Positions 15,144-26,116 of a stretch of 32,892 bases of DNA are shown here, in pieces; positions within the stretch are counted from its first letter, which is position 1; each line of letters opens with the position of its first letter. The notes beneath the pieces are model-generated. The model searched no databases and was not told where the DNA came from. It was given only the letters and a program-made list of their open reading frames with translations. Both the position numbers and the translations under genes were made by a program. The stretch spans positions 1 through 32,892 of the forward strand of contig NZ_KI914851.1 of the NCBI RefSeq assembly GCF_000520555.1. Direction: 5' to 3'. Source of the DNA: Arthrobacter sp. Br18. GTDB taxonomy: Bacteria > Actinomycetota > Actinomycetes > Actinomycetales > Micrococcaceae.

Positions 15144-17231
15144 CTACAGACCGAGCTCCGGGGGCAGCTCCCGCTCCTCACCCAGGACGTTCGATGCGAG
15201 GAAGGCCTCGACCACTCCGTACCAGACCTTCGCGTGCTGGGGCTTCAGAATCCAGTGGTTCTCGTCCGGGAAGTAGAGGAACCGGTGCACGGTGGTGCCG
15301 TCGGCGGCTGCGGGGCGTCGTGACGCGGACAGCAGTTCGTACCACAGCCGAAGGCCCTCGCCAATGGGAACCCGGTAGTCCTTGTCGCCGTGAATGACGA
15401 GCATCGGCGTGCTGATGTTCCCGACATGGTGGTGCGGCGAATTGTCCCGCAGCATGTCAGGGGTCATCTCCTGCTTCCAGTAGTACGCCGCATCGGTGGT
15501 GGGCCCGAACTGGTCGAGCGCCCAGAGACTTGCGTGGGTGACGATCGCCGCGAACCGGTCCGTATGGCCGGCTATCCAGTTCGCCATGTAGCCGCCGAAG
15601 GAGCCGCCCATCGCAGCGACGCGGCTCTCATCGATGTCCGCCCGCTGCACGAGCGCATCGGTCGCGGCCATGAGGTCCGTGTAGGGCGCTTTGCCCCACT
15701 GGCCCCATCCGCGGTCGACCATGTGCTGCCCGTACCCCGTGGACAGGGCTGGATCAGGGAGGAGCACTGCGTATCCCTGCGCTGCGAGCAGCCAGGGCGA
15801 CCAGCGCCAGGTCCACGCATTCCAGGAGCCGAGGGGACCGCCATGGATCCACAGCAGCGCAGGTACCGGGGATTCTTCCGATGCTCCCTCGGGCAGGACC
15901 AGCCAGGATCTCACCGGGTGCCCGTCCTCCCCGACGGTGTCGACGCGCTGCAGGGTTCCCGGGATGTCCGGCCGTTCCACGGGGCCGCGCAGCCGGGTAG
16001 TCTCCCCGGTCGTCAGGTCGATCCGGACCGGTTCCGCCGGGAAGAGATATGAGCTGCGGAGACCGTAGGCGGTGGTGCCGTCAGGGCTCACCGCGAGGTC
16101 GGAATAGGCCGCGGCGTCGGTAGTGATCCTGCGGACGGCTCCGGTGGCGGTGTCGATGACGAAGACCGGCGCAGCGCCGTCGTCGTCCGCGGTGACCACC
16201 AGGCCCGAGCCGTCCGGAAGCCACGCCGCGGGAGCGGGCCACCTGTCCCACTGCCCGGCAAGCGGAGTGAGCTCGCCTCCCTGGACAGGAAGGAGGGCGA
16301 GCCAGGTGCGGGGTGAGGTTTTGGCAGCGGTGCGCCGATTGCACACCACGACGACGGTTGTGCCGTCCGGGCTCACGGGACCCGGTGCCACATCGAAGCC
16401 GGCTTCATTCAGCAGCACGGTCCGCTCTCCGGTTGCGATGTCGATGCGCGCCAGCGCACTGCGCTGCGAGCCGAGGGCTTCAGGCAGACGGAGTGCTGTG
16501 AACAGTAGGGTTCCGTCCGGGCTCAACTCCGGATGGGACTCGCGGAGCGCGGCACCGACGCCTTCGGTCAGGGGGGCGAGCGGCCCCTCCGCATTCACCT
16601 CCAGATCCGCGTCGAAGCGGAAGTAGCGGGGCTCCCCCGGGCCGAGGTCGGCGTCCCAGTAGCGGACGGGGTACCCGGAGTGGAGGATCGCAGCGACACC
16701 GGCGTCCTTGCGGGCTGTGCGCCGCTCGGCATCCTCCGCCTCGCCGGCGGTGCCGGCAAGAACTCCGGCGACCACCACTGCGGTGTCCGCGGAAGTGGCC
16801 GTGGCAACCGAACTGATGCTCCCCGGCCTCGAGTGGAGCAGCTCAGCCTCGCCGCCCCGCGCCGGCAGCCGCCACAGCGAGGTCTGCTTGTCGTCGTCGT
16901 CGGAGCCGGGCCGGGCCGAGGTGAACAGGAGGTCGCCTGTGGAAAGGAACGCGGCGCCCGACTCACCTTCGGCACTGCGCGTCAGACGGTGCGCAGGCCC
17001 CTCTCCGACCGGGTCCACGTCCCACAGAGCTGTCGTGTATCCCGTGCGCTTCGGATTGAGGGTGGCTACCGATGTCACGAGGCGGCTCCCGTCGGCATTC
17101 ATCACAAGCCCGCTCAGCCTGGGGAGTGCAACGAATTCGTCGAGGTCGTGGAACGGAGTGGCGGGACCTGGGGAGCCCGACGCGTTCGTGCCGGGGGCTT
17201 CGTCAGTGTCGGAAGATGTGTCGATGTCCAT
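15144..17231 (-). CDS. S9-family (prolyl oligopeptidase / acylaminoacyl-peptidase type) serine peptidase
   Basis: Cytoplasmic serine peptidase of clan SC, 695 residues from the ATG at 17231. An N-terminal beta-propeller-like region (about 30-420) has repeated WDVD, SPDGT and ADGS units typical of propeller blades. It is followed by the alpha/beta-hydrolase domain: LLWIHGGPLGSWN, the nucleophile Ser544 in GGSFGGYMAN, Asp618 in HGDKDYRVP and His659 in DENHWI. No signal peptide. The frame extends two codons to a TTG, but the ATG has better context. TACGTA lies about seven bases before it, so the mRNA may be leaderless. Probable role: turnover of small peptides or N-acylated peptides; the exact specificity is unknown. 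Confidence 0.93.
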   Translation of the reverse strand: MDIDTSSDTDEAPGTNASGSPGPATPFHDLDEFVALPRLSGLVMNADGSRLVTSVATLNPKRTGYTTALWDVDPVGEGPAHRLTRSAEGESGAAFLSTGDLLFTSARPGSDDDDKQTSLWRLPARGGEAELLHSRPGSISSVATATSADTAVVVAGVLAGTAGEAEDAERRTARKDAGVAAILHSGYPVRYWDADLGPGEPRYFRFDADLEVNAEGPLAPLTEGVGAALRESHPELSPDGTLLFTALRLPEALGSQRSALARIDIATGERTVLLNEAGFDVAPGPVSPDGTTVVVVCNRRTAAKTSPRTWLALLPVQGGELTPLAGQWDRWPAPAAWLPDGSGLVVTADDDGAAPVFVIDTATGAVRRITTDAAAYSDLAVSPDGTTAYGLRSSYLFPAEPVRIDLTTGETTRLRGPVERPDIPGTLQRVDTVGEDGHPVRSWLVLPEGASEESPVPALLWIHGGPLGSWNAWTWRWSPWLLAAQGYAVLLPDPALSTGYGQHMVDRGWGQWGKAPYTDLMAATDALVQRADIDESRVAAMGGSFGGYMANWIAGHTDRFAAIVTHASLWALDQFGPTTDAAYYWKQEMTPDMLRDNSPHHHVGNISTPMLVIHGDKDYRVPIGEGLRLWYELLSASRRPAAADGTTVHRFLYFPDENHWILKPQHAKVWYGVVEAFLASNVLGEERELPPELGL

Positions 17232-17325
17232 CCGCAATACGTATCACCGGAAGCGTCGGCTCCGGGAGCGGTTCACTCAGAGAGTAATTTGGTTGCTCCG
17301 AGCACCGATGCCGGCCTACACGCAC

Positions 17326-17357
17326 GAATCCCGCCCCGGCAGTCCGGGGCGGGATTC
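17326..17357 (-). terminator. clpC terminator hairpin
   Basis: GAATCCCGCCCCGG (17326-17339), loop CAGT, and the perfect complement CCGGGGCGGGATTC (17344-17357): a 14-bp stem with a four-base loop, 29 bases beyond the clpC stop. TTT flanks it on the plus strand only. It separates clpC from the S9 peptidase gene. Confidence 0.75.
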
Positions 17358-17386
17358 TTTACAGCGTTGCTATTTCGCGGGACCGG

Positions 17387-19894
<2,508 letters not shown>

Positions 19895-19957
19895 GGGGCA
19901 CACTCCTAGCTAACGCGTAACTCGATGCTACGTGCAGCGGCGGGGCTTTAGGGGCGT

Positions 19958-19975
19958 GTTCGCCACAGGCGAGAT
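19958..19975. promoter_or_regulatory. ClgR-like operator upstream of clpC
   Basis: On the minus strand the 18 bases ATCTCGCCTGTGGCGAAC fit the ClgR box described for Corynebacterium glutamicum (WNNWCGCYNANRGCGWWS, as I remember it) at all specified positions except one. The exact arms are TCGCC-TGT-GGCGA. ClgR activates clpC and clpP genes in actinobacteria. The site lies about 65-80 bases before the clpC ATG, suitable for an activator. Confidence 0.55.
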
Positions 19976-19985
19976 AACGCCGGTC

Positions 19986-20309
19986 CTACCGCTGCGCCGC
20001 GCGGTAGGCGTCGACGATCTCGCTGTTCACCCGACCGCGGGCCGAAACGTTATGGCCGTTCTCCCGAGCCCACTCCCGGATCTGGGCGGCTTCCTGGTTA
20101 CGCGCCGGCGCCGGCGCGCTGCGCTGCTTCGATGAATTGCTCCGCCGTGCCGCGGAGACGTAATCCTTGAGGGCGTTCCGCAATTCACCCGCATGGGCCT
20201 CTGACAGGTCAATTTCGTACTGGGCACCGTCAAGTCCGAAACGGACAGTCTCATCGGCATCTCCGCCGTCGATGTCGTCAATGAGAATAATCTTCACCGT
20301 TTGCGCCAC
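19986..20309 (-). CDS. lsr2: Nucleoid-associated protein Lsr2
   Basis: Small xenogeneic silencer that bridges and coats AT-rich DNA. In the 107 residues the N-terminal dimerisation part is [20 protein letters not shown] then [12 protein letters not shown] flexible basic Ser/Ala/Pro linker lies at about 52-70. The C-terminal DNA-binding domain [18 protein letters not shown] has the AT-hook-like RGR at 91-93. The start is a GTG at 20309 with GGGAG seven bases upstream. It follows the small membrane protein gene by 85 bases and has its own promoter set in a GC-rich dyad. Actinobacteria often carry lsr2 between lysS and clpC, as here. Confidence 0.96.
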   Translation of the reverse strand: MAQTVKIILIDDIDGGDADETVRFGLDGAQYEIDLSEAHAGELRNALKDYVSAARRSNSSKQRSAPAPARNQEAAQIREWARENGHNVSARGRVNSEIVDAYRAAQR

Positions 20310-20334
20310 AATATGCTCCCTTTATGATGTGAAA

Positions 20335-20372
20335 TGGCCCCCTCTGCGATTATGGAGCAACAAAGGGGGCCA
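20335..20372. repeat. GC-rich inverted repeat enclosing the lsr2 -10 element
   Basis: TGGCCCCCT (20335-20343) and AGGGGGCCA (20364-20372) are perfect 9-bp arms 20 bases apart, with an inner TGC/GCA pairing. One arm is in the lsr2 promoter spacer and the other overlaps the predicted transcription start. Read from the lysS side, the same sequence would form a hairpin able to end that transcript (only a short TTT follows). Confidence 0.6.
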
Positions 20373-20378
20373 GGTCAA
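20349..20378 (-). promoter_or_regulatory. lsr2 promoter
   Basis: Minus-strand TTGACC (20373-20378) and CATAAT (20349-20354) separated by 18 bases, close to the housekeeping sigma consensus and the best promoter in the window. The transcription start would fall near 20342, about 33 bases before the lsr2 GTG. Confidence 0.6.
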
Positions 20379-20394
20379 AGAGAATACGAAAATA

Positions 20395-20598
20395 CTATGG
20401 CAGTTCGCTCTCCGGGTTCGCTTTTGTTTCAAGCGTTTCTTCTGACCCTTTCTTCACTTCAGGCACAGAGGGATTTCTTTCCTCGGCACGCGCCATTGCT
20501 TCACGCTCCGACCGGTCCGCATTGAAAATGGACCGCATGACGAAGTAGAAGATAACCGCGAGCGATGCTGAAGGCAACAGGACGGCGAGGTATTCCAC
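20395..20598 (-). CDS. Small single-helix membrane protein after lysS
   Basis: 67 residues: one N-terminal membrane helix (about 3-22, LAVLLPSASLAVIFYFVMRS) and a charged cytoplasmic tail (RSEREAMARAEERN, then EVKKGSEE). No known domain. The ATG is four bases after the lysS stop, so it is co-transcribed and probably coupled. I believe a small membrane protein at this spot recurs in Arthrobacter relatives, but its role is unknown. Codon use looks like that of its neighbours. Confidence 0.7.
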   Translation of the reverse strand: MEYLAVLLPSASLAVIFYFVMRSIFNADRSEREAMARAEERNPSVPEVKKGSEETLETKANPESELP

Positions 20599-20602
20599 GG
20601 CG

Positions 20603-22102
20603 CTAGCCCTGCGCCGGCTTCAGAATGGGAAACAGGATGGATTCACGAATACCCACATTTGTGAAAAGCATCACCAGTCGGTCGATTCCAAGCCCGATCC
20701 CACCCATGGGGGGTGCACCGTATTCGAGCGCGCGCAGGAAGTCCTCGTCCAGCTGCATTGCCTCATCGTCCCCTTCAGCCGCCCGGCGTGACTGTGCGGT
20801 CAGGCGCTCGCGCTGAACCACCGGATCGATCAGCTCCGAGAAAGCCGTTCCGCGCTCCATCCCGCCGATGATCAGGTCCCACGCCTCGATAAGTCGGGGA
20901 TTATCCCGGTGCTGCCGCGCAAGGGGCTGTGCGGACGGCGGGTAATCGTAGACAAAGGTGGGCTGCAGCAAGTGCGGCTCCACCAATTCGGAGAAAAGTT
21001 CGAGGACGAGCTTTTCCGCCTGCCACGCCGGGTTTACCGCCACCCCGTGCAAATTTGCGATCCCGACCAGGATTTCCCGGGATGTGTCCGGGGTGATATC
21101 TTGATCCACCGCCGCGGACAAGCCCGGATAGACGCCGAGCCAGGCCCAGGTTCCGTTGAGGTCGATGGTGCCTTTATCCGTCTCGATGATCCGGCTTCCC
21201 AGTGCGTCGGCACAATCGAGGATCATCTTCTGCATGCGCTCCGCCATGACGAATTGGTCGGCGTACGCTTCGTAGCATTCGAGCATCGTGAATTCGGGGC
21301 TGTGTGTCGAATCGACGCCCTCGTTGCGGAAAATCCGCCCTATCTCGTAGACACGGTCGATTCCCCCCACCACGGCCCGCTTGAGATAAAGCTCGAGAGC
21401 GATACGCAGTGTCATTTTCTGGTCGAAGGCATTGAGGTGCGTCCCGAAGGGCCTCGCGGTGGCACCGCCGTGCACCAGCTGCAGGATGGGGGTTTCCACT
21501 TCGACATAGTCGAGCGCATGGAGGGTTTCGCGGACGGTGCGCGTGATCGCGGCCCTTTTCCTCACCATGTCCCGTGCTTCGTCGCGGACCAGGAGGTCCA
21601 CGTAGCGCTGACGCACCCGGATCTCCTCACTGACGCCGGCGTGGAGCGTGGGCAGAGGCCGGAGGGCCTTCGACGCCATGCTCCAGGAATCGGCCATAAC
21701 TGAAAGTTCGCCGCGTTTTGAGCTGAGAACCTCGCCGTGCACCTGGACATGGTCGCCGAGATCGGCCAGCGACTTCCAGTCCGCCAGCGCCTCCGCCCCT
21801 ACTTCCGCGAGGCTCAGCATCACCTGCAGGCGGGCGCCGTTTCCCTCCTGCAGGGTGGCGAAACACAGCTTCCCGGAATTGCGGATGAAGACCACCCGGC
21901 CGACCACACTGACCACCTCGCCTGAGGTCTCCTCAGCGGCGAGGCTTCCATACCGGTTCCGGAGCTCGGTGAGGGAGGAGGTTCGCTCCGGTCTGACCGG
22001 ATACGCCTCCCTGCCGCTCTCCAGCAGAGCCTCGCGCTTGGCGAGGCGAATGCGCATCTGCTCATTGAGGTCATCGGAGGGGGAAGTGTCGTCAGTGGTC
22101 AC
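20603..22102 (-). CDS. lysS: Lysyl-tRNA synthetase, class II
   Basis: Charges tRNA-Lys. In the 499 residues the N-terminal OB-fold anticodon-binding domain (about 50-150) includes VVSVVGRVVFIRNSGKLCFA. Class II motif 2 lies around YEIGRIFRNEG, followed by HSPEFTMLECYEAYAD, and motif 3 is GIGLGIDRLVMLF near the C-terminus. The start is taken as the GTG at 22102 (VTTDDTSPSDDLNEQ); upstream codons in the same frame overlap panC and have no similarity. No Shine-Dalgarno is visible; AACCAG-CTTA-CTGGTT (22107-22122) forms a small perfect hairpin just before the start and TAAGCT is eight bases upstream, so start control or a leaderless transcript is possible. It follows panC by 43 bases. Confidence 0.96.
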   Translation of the reverse strand: MTTDDTSPSDDLNEQMRIRLAKREALLESGREAYPVRPERTSSLTELRNRYGSLAAEETSGEVVSVVGRVVFIRNSGKLCFATLQEGNGARLQVMLSLAEVGAEALADWKSLADLGDHVQVHGEVLSSKRGELSVMADSWSMASKALRPLPTLHAGVSEEIRVRQRYVDLLVRDEARDMVRKRAAITRTVRETLHALDYVEVETPILQLVHGGATARPFGTHLNAFDQKMTLRIALELYLKRAVVGGIDRVYEIGRIFRNEGVDSTHSPEFTMLECYEAYADQFVMAERMQKMILDCADALGSRIIETDKGTIDLNGTWAWLGVYPGLSAAVDQDITPDTSREILVGIANLHGVAVNPAWQAEKLVLELFSELVEPHLLQPTFVYDYPPSAQPLARQHRDNPRLIEAWDLIIGGMERGTAFSELIDPVVQRERLTAQSRRAAEGDDEAMQLDEDFLRALEYGAPPMGGIGLGIDRLVMLFTNVGIRESILFPILKPAQG

Positions 22103-22145
22103 GGTAAACCAGCTTACTGGTTCGTCCTCTGCCGTCGCCCCCGGG

Positions 22146-23063
22146 TCACGGAGCCCACTCCCCGCCCAGCCGTACATTGTCGATGAGCCGGACGGGTCCA
22201 ACCCGGGCTGCGATGACGGCGAGCGCGGAGCCGGTGAAGGGGACATGGCGGCAGTTGAACGCGAGGGGTTCAAGGGTGGCCGGGTCCACGATCTCGAGGT
22301 AATCGAGGGTCACCAGACGCTCACTGGCCAGCATGTCGAGCACCGAATCCGGATCAAGGGCCTCATGCCGGGCGGCCCGTTCCTCCAGCAGCTTCAGGGC
22401 CCGCGGAAGGACCAGTGCCGCGTTCCGCTCCGCGGCCGAAAGAAACCGGTTGCGGCTGGACAGGGCAAGGCCGTCGTTCGCCCGCACGGTGGGAACTGCC
22501 ACGATCGTCACCGGAAAGTTGAGGTCGCTGACCATACGCCGGATCAGGACGAGCTGCTGGGCATCCTTCTGCCCGAAGTAGGCAGCGTACCGGGCTTCCA
22601 CTGCCGGCAGTGCAGCATGCAGGAGCTTGGCGACGACGGTCAGCATGCCGTCGAAGTGGCCGGGTCTGGCTGCGCCCTCGAACTTGTCGGCAAGGGGGCC
22701 CGACTGGATCCGCACCTGGGGCGCGCCCCCGGGATACATTTCGGCGGCGGACGGCACGAACACCAGGTCCACGCCGCACCGGCCCAGCAGTTCGAGGTCG
22801 GCGTCGAGCGTGCGCGGGTAGCGTTCGAGGTCCATGTGGTCACCGAACTGGAGTGGATTGACGAAAATACTGGCCACCACGACGTCGTTGCCGGCACGCG
22901 CAGCGCTGGCCAGTCCGGCATGGCCCGCGTGCAGCGCTCCCATGGTGGGGACGAGACCAAGTGAGGGAAGCGGGGCATCTGCCTCCCTCAGCAGCCGGGA
23001 GCAGGCCTCCCGCAGGTCAGCCGCCGTGGTCACAACCACCGGTCCGGAAGATGCGCCGCTCAC
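22146..23063 (-). CDS. panC: Pantothenate synthetase
   Basis: Joins pantoate and beta-alanine with ATP, the last step of vitamin B5 synthesis. In the 305 residues the nucleotidyltransferase HIGH-like motif is [10 protein letters not shown] (39-48). The pantoate site includes NPLQFG, followed by FGQKDAQQL (163-171) and the KMSKS-equivalent ALSSRN. The ATG overlaps the stop of the DUF2520 gene (ATGA), indicating translational coupling. No panB or panD is in the window, although other actinobacteria keep panD beside panC. Confidence 0.96.
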   Translation of the reverse strand: MSGASSGPVVVTTAADLREACSRLLREADAPLPSLGLVPTMGALHAGHAGLASAARAGNDVVVASIFVNPLQFGDHMDLERYPRTLDADLELLGRCGVDLVFVPSAAEMYPGGAPQVRIQSGPLADKFEGAARPGHFDGMLTVVAKLLHAALPAVEARYAAYFGQKDAQQLVLIRRMVSDLNFPVTIVAVPTVRANDGLALSSRNRFLSAAERNAALVLPRALKLLEERAARHEALDPDSVLDMLASERLVTLDYLEIVDPATLEPLAFNCRHVPFTGSALAVIAARVGPVRLIDNVRLGGEWAP

Positions 23064-24046
23064 GATGCGTCCTCCCCCGAGCCTGTGCCGCCCGCACCCG
23101 GACCACCTGAACCCGGGCCACCCGCACCTCTGGTGCCCCGGTCAGGACCGGGCGGGGCTTCAAGGGCCGCAACGATGGCGTCTCCCTGCTCCGGACTCAG
23201 GAGACCGCGATCCACGGCACGAACGGCGGTGGCCCGCGCCATTTCCCGGTAGGCGATCCGGATGTCCTGCGCATCATGTGCGGCGAGCGCGCTTCCATGG
23301 GCGGCGACGGTGCCGGCGTCCCCGCGCGAAACGGGCCCTGTCAGCGCCCCCTCGCCCGCGGACAGTGCATTTTCGAGCGATGCCTTCATCAGCGGCCCCA
23401 GCATGCGTTCGGGCCGGTGCACGCCGAGATCGCCCAGGAGTTGTGCCGACTGGGACGCGAGCGTCACGAGGTGGTTCGAGGCATGGGCGAGCGCTGCATG
23501 GTAGAGCGCGCGGCTTTCCTCCTCGATCACCACGGGCTCGGCGCCCATTTCCACGACCAGCGCCTGGGCTATCGGCAACACCGCACCGGGCGCCGTGATG
23601 CCGAAGCAGCAGTCCGGCAGCCTCCCGAGGTCCAGGCTCATGCCGGTAAACGTCATGGCGGGATGCAGCGCAAGGGGGATTGCTCCCATGCTGCGGGCGG
23701 GATCAAGCACCCCTGTCCCATGGCGGCCCGAGGTATGAACCACGAGCTGCCCGGGCTGCCAGGCCCCCAGCCGGGCGAGGCCCTCCACGAGCGGCGGCAG
23801 GGCGTCGTCGGGCACTGCCAGCAGCACGAGCTCGGCGCGCTCGATGATGTCCTGGATCTCCAGCACCGGGACGCCGGGGAGCAGGGTGGCGGCACGCTCC
23901 CTGCTGGCCTCCGACACCGCCGAGACGCCGACGACGGCATGGCCAGCGGCGCGCAGGGCGGCCCCCAGCACCGCACCTACCTTTCCGGCCCCCACGATTC
24001 CTACTCCCAGCCTGCCGGGACGGCGGGACGGGTCAGAGCTGTTCAT
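23060..24046 (-). CDS. Rossmann-fold DUF2520 protein, candidate pantoate-pathway reductase
   Basis: The 328 residues open with a dinucleotide-binding motif GIVGAGKVG (G19-x-G21-x2-G24) and a Rossmann domain through [21 protein letters not shown] and [11 protein letters not shown] helical DUF2520 C-terminal domain follows ([20 protein letters not shown]). This layout resembles ketopantoate reductase and F420-dependent NADP reductases. It overlaps panC by four bases. The gene context invites the idea that it serves as the ketopantoate reductase, but that is inference; no enzyme assay is known to me. The last 25 residues are a low-complexity Gly/Pro/Ser tail ([19 protein letters not shown]) encoded by repeated GC-rich units, probably disordered. 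Confidence 0.88.
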   Translation of the reverse strand: MNSSDPSRRPGRLGVGIVGAGKVGAVLGAALRAAGHAVVGVSAVSEASRERAATLLPGVPVLEIQDIIERAELVLLAVPDDALPPLVEGLARLGAWQPGQLVVHTSGRHGTGVLDPARSMGAIPLALHPAMTFTGMSLDLGRLPDCCFGITAPGAVLPIAQALVVEMGAEPVVIEEESRALYHAALAHASNHLVTLASQSAQLLGDLGVHRPERMLGPLMKASLENALSAGEGALTGPVSRGDAGTVAAHGSALAAHDAQDIRIAYREMARATAVRAVDRGLLSPEQGDAIVAALEAPPGPDRGTRGAGGPGSGGPGAGGTGSGEDAS

Positions 24047-25604
24047 GCGGAGGAGTGTCCTTCCGGGCTGGTTCTGCGGGCTGGCTGATCGGTTGGCTGA
24101 TCGGCGGCCGGGACGGCGGACGGTCGGACGGCGGGGTGTCCTGCGTCATCAGCCACTGTTCGGGGCCGCTGCGCCGCCGCGCCTCGGCTGCCCGCCGTGC
24201 CTGGCTGTGGAAAAGCTCCCGGGCGAGGGTTTCATCAACCTGCCGGATGCGTGGCGCAACCGGACCGGGCGTGGTCTGCACCTGGAGTCCGGCCACCCGG
24301 AATCGCCGGTCCAGGGGACCCTGGTGAAGGGAGAGTGACTGCGTCCGCTCGTGGGGCACGACGGCCAGGGCCCGCCACAGGACTCCCGAACGGATCAGCA
24401 GGGCGGTGCGGGTGACCGCGAAGCCGTTGCGCTTCCAGCTCAGCAGCCCCAGCAGGCGCGCGCGCCGCGGCGTCGTCGTGAATCCGCCGGCACTTCCGCC
24501 TGACTCCAGCCCGGCGGTGAAGACACGGATCGGGTCGTCGGTGCCGGGGTCGGGCAGCACCAGCGCAAGGATCCTCAGGACTTCCTCCCGGGTGCCCACG
24601 GGCAGAAGGGTTGCCCGGGCCTGGCCCTCACTCGAGGCGGCAGCGCCATAGCCCGCGACATTGACCGTGATCTTGTACCAGCCCTTGAGCCGCCACAGGG
24701 GGGACTGCACGATGCCGAGTGCCTGCACGCGCCCGGGAGGTACCGTCTGCGACCGCGTGTCCAGGAGCCCGTAGCGCACCCGGATACCGTCGGGCGAAAG
24801 CGCCGCCCGGAAGTTGTAGCCAGTATTCAGGGCACTCCAGTAGGCGCCCACCACGCCCAGGACAACCGGGATCAGTGTGGGAACGGCGAACGGCGTGCGG
24901 AAGACGGCAGTGATGACCACCACGACGACGGCGCCCGCCACCAGGAGCACCGTCGTCCCCGAGAGCAGCGCACCCCCGATGACGCGGCTCACCGGCACGG
25001 CCACCACCTCGTGCTCGGGGGCCTCCTGGATCTGGTCCGGATGCTCCGGATCCGGCCTCACTCCCGCTGCGCGGGCCAGAATCGTCGCCCGGAGGCGGTG
25101 CGCATCGGCGAGCTTCAGAAAGGCGAGCCGTACCGCCGACTCGCCGGCATCGGCCACCTCGAACTTGAGCTCCGCAAGGCCGAACAGCCGGGCCAGGAAG
25201 GGTTGGACGACGTCGATCGCCTGGACCCGGTCAAGGCGCGCCTGCCGGTTCTGGCGGAAGAGGACACCCGTGTTGACCCGGACGTGTTCCTCGGTGACCT
25301 GGTACCGCGTGAAGTACCAGGACACCAGGAAAGCGAGGACTATGAGCGCCACGACACCCAGCACGATGGCGACCGCCCACCCGGTGCCGAGCCCACCGGG
25401 CACCCCGGCGGGACCCTCGTCGCTGAAGAGCCCCTCGAACCAGTCGCGGCCGAAGAAGAAGCCGATGGCGGCCAGTGCAATCCAGCCACGGACCAGCGGC
25501 GAGATGATGTGCACCCTGCTCCAGGCGTCGTCCGGGTTGCTGATCAGGCTGAAATCCGCCCGCCTCTGCCCGGCAGGCGCACCGCTCGCAGGGTCCTCGT
25601 TCAC
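24033..25604 (-). CDS. Large bacterial PH-domain (bPH2/YdbT-like) membrane protein
   Basis: 523 residues from a GTG at 25604 that overlaps the previous stop (GTGA). Membrane helices lie near 34-52 and 76-97, with a further pair around 210-250. These alternate with bPH2 domains: TRYQVTEEHVRVNTGVLFRQ, then RQARLDRVQAIDVVQ. The second contains YGLLDTRSQTVPPGRVQALG and the third TRTALLIRSGVLWRALAVVP with HERTQSLSLHQG. Three bPH2 copies and two or more helix pairs match the YdbT family, which is paired with a shorter YdbS-like protein, here the upstream gene. The C-terminus is a Pro/Ser tail with a duplicated ISQP. Bacillus YdbS/YdbT are linked to resistance to certain peptides; the biochemical role is unclear. 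Confidence 0.87.
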   Translation of the reverse strand: MNEDPASGAPAGQRRADFSLISNPDDAWSRVHIISPLVRGWIALAAIGFFFGRDWFEGLFSDEGPAGVPGGLGTGWAVAIVLGVVALIVLAFLVSWYFTRYQVTEEHVRVNTGVLFRQNRQARLDRVQAIDVVQPFLARLFGLAELKFEVADAGESAVRLAFLKLADAHRLRATILARAAGVRPDPEHPDQIQEAPEHEVVAVPVSRVIGGALLSGTTVLLVAGAVVVVVITAVFRTPFAVPTLIPVVLGVVGAYWSALNTGYNFRAALSPDGIRVRYGLLDTRSQTVPPGRVQALGIVQSPLWRLKGWYKITVNVAGYGAAASSEGQARATLLPVGTREEVLRILALVLPDPGTDDPIRVFTAGLESGGSAGGFTTTPRRARLLGLLSWKRNGFAVTRTALLIRSGVLWRALAVVPHERTQSLSLHQGPLDRRFRVAGLQVQTTPGPVAPRIRQVDETLARELFHSQARRAAEARRRSGPEQWLMTQDTPPSDRPPSRPPISQPISQPAEPARKDTPPHEQL

Positions 25605-26116
25605 AGGCCTGCCAACCTGGCTTCCCCACGGGCGGAGAGCTGCTCGCGAAGGCGTGCGCCCTCGTTCGTGGGAAGCCCGGCAATGGAGGCATTCGTTGCG
25701 GGTGACGCCGTGTGCAGTTTCAGCGTGCAGAGCCCGAAGGCGCGCTCGATCGGCCCCACGGCCACATCCACGTACTGCATGCGCCCGTACGGCACCACCA
25801 GTGTCCGCTGGAAGAAGACGCCGCTTCGGACCAGGAGATCGTCGTTCCGCTCCGCGTAGCCGATGGCTGCCACCTGGCGGGGCAGGAGGAGCCCGGTCCA
25901 CACCGCGGCAACCAGCACTGCCGCGGGCAGTGCCCACGCGAGGCCCAGGGGAGGGAAGCTGTCCCATACTCCGGTGAGCCGCAGGATCAGGGGGACACTG
26001 AGGAGGGCGAGCCAGAACATCGAGCTGATCAACCAGCCCAGAAGCCGGACCCTGAGGTACTTCGGCGATACCCGGGCCCAGGCGAGCCCCGCCGGATCGA
26101 TCGGTTCCCTACGCAT
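25601..26116 (-). CDS. Small bacterial PH-domain (bPH2/YdbS-like) membrane protein
   Basis: 171 residues from the ATG at 26116: two membrane helices (about 24-46 and 55-77), then one bPH2 domain with the usual GYAERNDDLLVRSGVFFQRT, VVPYGRMQYVDV and GLCTLKLHTA. It forms the small partner of the larger PH-domain protein that overlaps its stop. The ATG lies inside the end of the DUF3180 gene (8-base overlap), so its translation is probably coupled. Role unknown, likely at the membrane face. Confidence 0.87.
   Translation of the reverse strand: MRREPIDPAGLAWARVSPKYLRVRLLGWLISSMFWLALLSVPLILRLTGVWDSFPPLGLAWALPAAVLVAAVWTGLLLPRQVAAIGYAERNDDLLVRSGVFFQRTLVVPYGRMQYVDVAVGPIERAFGLCTLKLHTASPATNASIAGLPTNEGARLREQLSARGEARLAGL

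Noticed and set aside
21648-22964. A 438-codon plus-strand frame opposite lysS and panC
   Set aside because: Both opposite-strand genes are certain; the product is low-complexity and unlike any family I know.
24033-25967. A longer version of the large PH-domain protein starting upstream at 25967
   Set aside because: The extra 121 residues are out-of-frame translation of the small PH gene; the GTG at 25604 overlapping the previous stop is the natural start.
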